From contig JACRBG010000023.1 in NCBI GenBank assembly GCA_016234595.1, positions 41,402 through 105,401 on the forward strand: a stretch of 64,000 nt of DNA. The letters run 5' to 3'. Shown piece after piece: positions 62,263 through 64,000 of this stretch (position 1 is the first letter of the stretch; the number at the start of each line of letters is the position of its first letter). Below the pieces are notes generated by a model. It was not told the DNA's origin. It saw only the letters and a list, made by a program, of their open reading frames with translations, and ran no database searches. Made by a program: the position numbers and the translations under genes. The DNA comes from Chloroflexota bacterium (lineage in GTDB: Bacteria; Chloroflexota; Anaerolineae; Aggregatilineales; J027).

Positions 62263-62952
62263 TTAGCTTGACAACGCTTCAACCAATTGTCGCAGACCCT
62301 TTTTATAGTCGGTGTAACAATCAAAGCGGGCACAGCGCCGCAAATCGTCGGGTGGATCAATGGGTTCGACCATTGCTAGGACAACGGTTTTTCGTTGGCT
62401 CCGGAAATACTGCCATGATGCTTCGACACTGCCTGTCTTGATGGCAAATTGTGAGACGACCACCACCATTTTTTTGCATTGCTCCAACGCGGGATGCACA
62501 CCCCCGGCCCAATTGACATTTTCAGAGGTCTCACCATCATCTAGCCAAGTGGAAATCCCAACCGCCTTTAGATCGTTAGCGAGTTTTTGAGCAAATTCAG
62601 CATCCGTAGCGGAGGCAGCAATATAGGTGGCAGCTTCGATTTTGATCTTAGCGGCTTTGGTTTTACCTATACCCCGCGTATCAGCTACATTCACCGCACT
62701 TGGCTTGGACGTAAAATCATGGGCGGATGTTTTGCCCATACGATAGACCGTGCCACCGCAAGTTGGGCACTCGCCGCGGGTACCGGGTCGCCCTTTGCTT
62801 GTCCAAACGGCTTGCGGATTCAGCATCTCGACTTTTTCACGGCAGGTCACACAAAACGCCTCGACCGCCTCATCTTCAAAGTCGTGCAAGTCTTCGAGTT
62901 CATCTATATCTTCAAAATCATCACGAAAAGGGTCACGATCATAATCTGTCAT
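62263..62952 (-). CDS. DUF5679 zinc ribbon fused to a TIR domain
   Basis: A 229-residue soluble protein. An acidic head (1-30) precedes a four-Cys zinc ribbon (C34, C37, C62, C65) with GRPGTRGECPTCGG, of the DUF5679 type. A TIR fold follows (about 108-229): YIAASATDAEFAQKLANDL, STWLDDGE, MVVVVSQFA and VVLAMVEPIDPPDDL. In NAD-hydrolysing TIRs a Glu is expected near the conserved Trp of helix C; here the segment is SVEASWQYFRSQ, with no Glu at the usual place. The protein may be a scaffold. No partner effector lies beside it. Confidence 0.78.
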   Translation of the reverse strand: MTDYDRDPFRDDFEDIDELEDLHDFEDEAVEAFCVTCREKVEMLNPQAVWTSKGRPGTRGECPTCGGTVYRMGKTSAHDFTSKPSAVNVADTRGIGKTKAAKIKIEAATYIAASATDAEFAQKLANDLKAVGISTWLDDGETSENVNWAGGVHPALEQCKKMVVVVSQFAIKTGSVEASWQYFRSQRKTVVLAMVEPIDPPDDLRRCARFDCYTDYKKGLRQLVEALSS

Positions 62953-63037
62953 AAAATTCCAACCCTAATGTTTGTGCCAGCCATCCGTAAAGTTATGCGT
63001 TCAAGAGTAGCACATTCGTCTATTCTATCCAAACTAA

Positions 63038-63066
63038 TTGACAGGCCCAAACCCGAACGCTATACT
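63038..63066 (+). promoter_or_regulatory. Consensus promoter of the hisG leader
   Basis: Perfect -35 TTGACA (63038-63043), 17-base spacer and -10 TATACT (63061-63066). The expected start is 6-9 bases after the -10, at about 63073, which is on or next to the leader AUG (63074). Confidence 0.82.
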
Positions 63067-63073
63067 TTTGCCC

Positions 63074-63148
63074 ATGTTCAAAAATCAACTTTCTACCTCG
63101 ATCTATCATCACCATCATCATAACTTCCGGCCCAATTTCCGGTGGTGA
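63074..63148 (+). CDS. His-rich hisG leader peptide
   Basis: A 24-codon frame with five consecutive His codons (63107-63121) in the context IYHHHHHNFRPNF, ending in Trp before TGA. This is the pattern of the hisL leader peptide known from enterobacteria. It starts at or within one base of the predicted transcript start, so translation would be leaderless; there is no Shine-Dalgarno site. His-tRNA shortage would stall the ribosome on these codons. Confidence 0.8.
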   Translation: MFKNQLSTSIYHHHHHNFRPNFRW

Positions 63149-63233
63149 TGGTGTGTCGCGCCTGTAAAAAAATTAACGATAGGCGCACCCGAAATCAGCA
63201 AATATGCGCTCCACGCCAACCGGATGTGGGGCG
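63110..63233 (+). promoter_or_regulatory. Transcription attenuator of hisG (segments 1-4)
   Basis: Segment 1 (63110-63117, within the His codons) pairs perfectly in 8 bp with 63146-63153. Segment 2 (63149-63161) pairs with segment 3 (63206-63218) in 11 bp (one G-U) around a 2x2 loop. Segment 3 (63207-63214) pairs with segment 4 (63226-63233) to form the terminator. Stalling at the His codons blocks segment 1 and favours 2:3. The alternative hairpin 63158-63163 with 63181-63186 could also form. Confidence 0.72.
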
Positions 63234-63238
63234 TTTTT
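63207..63238 (+). terminator. Attenuator terminator upstream of hisG
   Basis: An 8-bp stem CGCTCCAC/GTGGGGCG (63207-63214 with 63226-63233, one T-G pair), 11-base loop and TTTTT (63234-63238). It lies 40 bases before the hisG start. Confidence 0.75.
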
Positions 63239-63277
63239 GTTTATCAAGCAGTCAAAAATAGGGAGAACAAAGTTTTC

Positions 63278-64000
63278 ATGAGTGAACAGATAAGAATCGC
63301 ACTACCAAGCAAAGGGCGAATGGAAGGGGAAACCCTCGAATTTCTTGCCAACTGCGGGTTGCGTGTCAACAAGACCAATCCACGCCAATACACCGCCACG
63401 ATTCCCGCCTTGCCGGGGGTAGTCGTGATGTTTATGCGTCCGCGCGATATTCCGGTGAGTGTGGCCTCCGGCGATATTGATTTAGGCATTACAGGCTATG
63501 ACACGGTGTATGATGCGTTTGGCGGCGAAACCGATGAATTGATGCTGGTGCATGAAGCCTTGGATTATGGACAATGTGCGCTGGTACTAGCCGTACCAAT
63601 GGAATGGACAGAGGTACATACCGTCCAAGACTTGACTGCTAGGGCCGCCCAACATGAATTACGGGTCGCCACCAAATATGGCAATTCAGTCAATCGCTTT
63701 TTGCAGGAACGGCAAATTTCCGGCATTCGGGTGGTCAGCGCCGATGGGGCACTAGAAGCCGCTCCCAGCATCGGCTATGCGGATTTTATTGCTGACATTA
63801 CGAGCAGTGGCACAACCCTACGTGAAAATAATTTGCGTTCATTGAACGATGGTCTGATTGTAGATTCGCAAGCAGTGTTAATTGGCAATCGCACGGCCTT
63901 AGCGACCCGCCCAGCAGTTATGGCGGCAACTGAACAATTGCTGGAATTTATTGAGGCCTATATGCACGCGCATGGCAAATACATGATTTTCGCCAATATG
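63278..64000 (+). CDS. hisG: ATP phosphoribosyltransferase, cut by the right edge
   Basis: The first 241 codons of HisG, the first enzyme of histidine synthesis (ATP + PRPP). IALPSKGRMEGETLEFLANCG is the family start; VASGDIDLGITGYDTVYDAFG and ADFIADITSSGTTLRENNL are the substrate and PRPP-binding segments. GGGAG lies 12 bases upstream of the ATG. The end of the protein is beyond the window, so the short or long form cannot be decided, although the length already exceeds the short (HisZ-dependent) form. Expression is controlled by the attenuator upstream. Confidence 0.95.
   Translation, partial: MSEQIRIALPSKGRMEGETLEFLANCGLRVNKTNPRQYTATIPALPGVVVMFMRPRDIPVSVASGDIDLGITGYDTVYDAFGGETDELMLVHEALDYGQCALVLAVPMEWTEVHTVQDLTARAAQHELRVATKYGNSVNRFLQERQISGIRVVSADGALEAAPSIGYADFIADITSSGTTLRENNLRSLNDGLIVDSQAVLIGNRTALATRPAVMAATEQLLEFIEAYMHAHGKYMIFANM

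Noticed and set aside
1..64000. CRISPR arrays, IS elements, phage genes, rRNA or tRNA genes
   Set aside because: No direct-repeat arrays, transposase or integrase frames, or conserved RNA sequences were recognised in a full read of both strands by eye.

Overview
The window reads as chromosomal DNA from a free-living bacterium, most likely a Chloroflexota (Anaerolineae-type) member. This is an inference from gene content: a Tad-type pilus export block with no secretin, several GT39-type membrane glycosyltransferases, extracellular Clan-A glycoside hydrolases, a VanW/PG-binding protein, a CorA transporter, a DUF5679 protein and a MurA with Asp in place of the usual Cys. No rRNA, tRNA, IS element, phage or CRISPR array was found. 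Genes are densely packed, many with 1-4 base start/stop overlaps, and several convergent pairs have stop codons that touch or overlap.

Layout. 1-4.8 kb: an M23 peptidase cut by the left edge, a divergent VanW-family protein, an HdeD-like membrane protein, an acetyltransferase and a PIG-L deacetylase. 4.8-14.6 kb: one long leftward block, response regulator > histidine kinase > cpaB > cpaE > cpaF > tadB > tadC > comF > hpf, probably one operon that joins pilus export with competence and ribosome hibernation genes. 14.7-26.7 kb: two secreted glycoside hydrolases, a small monooxygenase, a CopD-like protein, two GT39-type enzymes, RNase Z, a GT4 glycosyltransferase, a Rieske protein and an acetyl esterase. 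26.7-30.6 kb: a coiled-coil protein and a class III cyclase/AAA ATPase broken by one in-frame TAG. 30.6-37.3 kb: a leftward envelope operon (two GT2 enzymes, SAM hydroxide adenosyltransferase, murA, two unknowns), an orphan PhnD-type lipoprotein and a SET-domain protein. 37.3-49.2 kb: rimO, GH1 beta-glucosidase, a methyltransferase operon, YitT, amidohydrolase, a lipoprotein, a third GT39 coupled to a third glycoside hydrolase, and corA. 49.2-56 kb: lysC with a long regulatory leader, ilvE, a membrane protein running antisense into ilvE, a DtxR regulator, thioesterase, enoyl-CoA hydratase and CPBP protease. 56-62 kb: two tandem secreted zinc metalloproteases and a secreted unknown. 62-64 kb: a YtxH protein, a zinc-ribbon/TIR protein and hisG cut by the right edge.

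The most notable result is a pair of apparently complete ribosome-mediated transcription attenuators. Upstream of hisG there is a consensus promoter, a 24-codon leader peptide with five consecutive His codons, mutually exclusive hairpins and a terminator; its promoter places the transcript start at the leader AUG, so the leader peptide would be translated from a leaderless mRNA. Upstream of lysC there is a promoter, a 23-codon leader peptide rich in Thr, Met and Ile, and three competing pairings (1:2, 2:3 and 3:4). Other points worth a second look are the Asp-type MurA, the amber-interrupted cyclase, a TIR domain that seems to lack its catalytic Glu, a 129-bp antisense overlap at the ilvE 3' end, and a possible ATT start codon.
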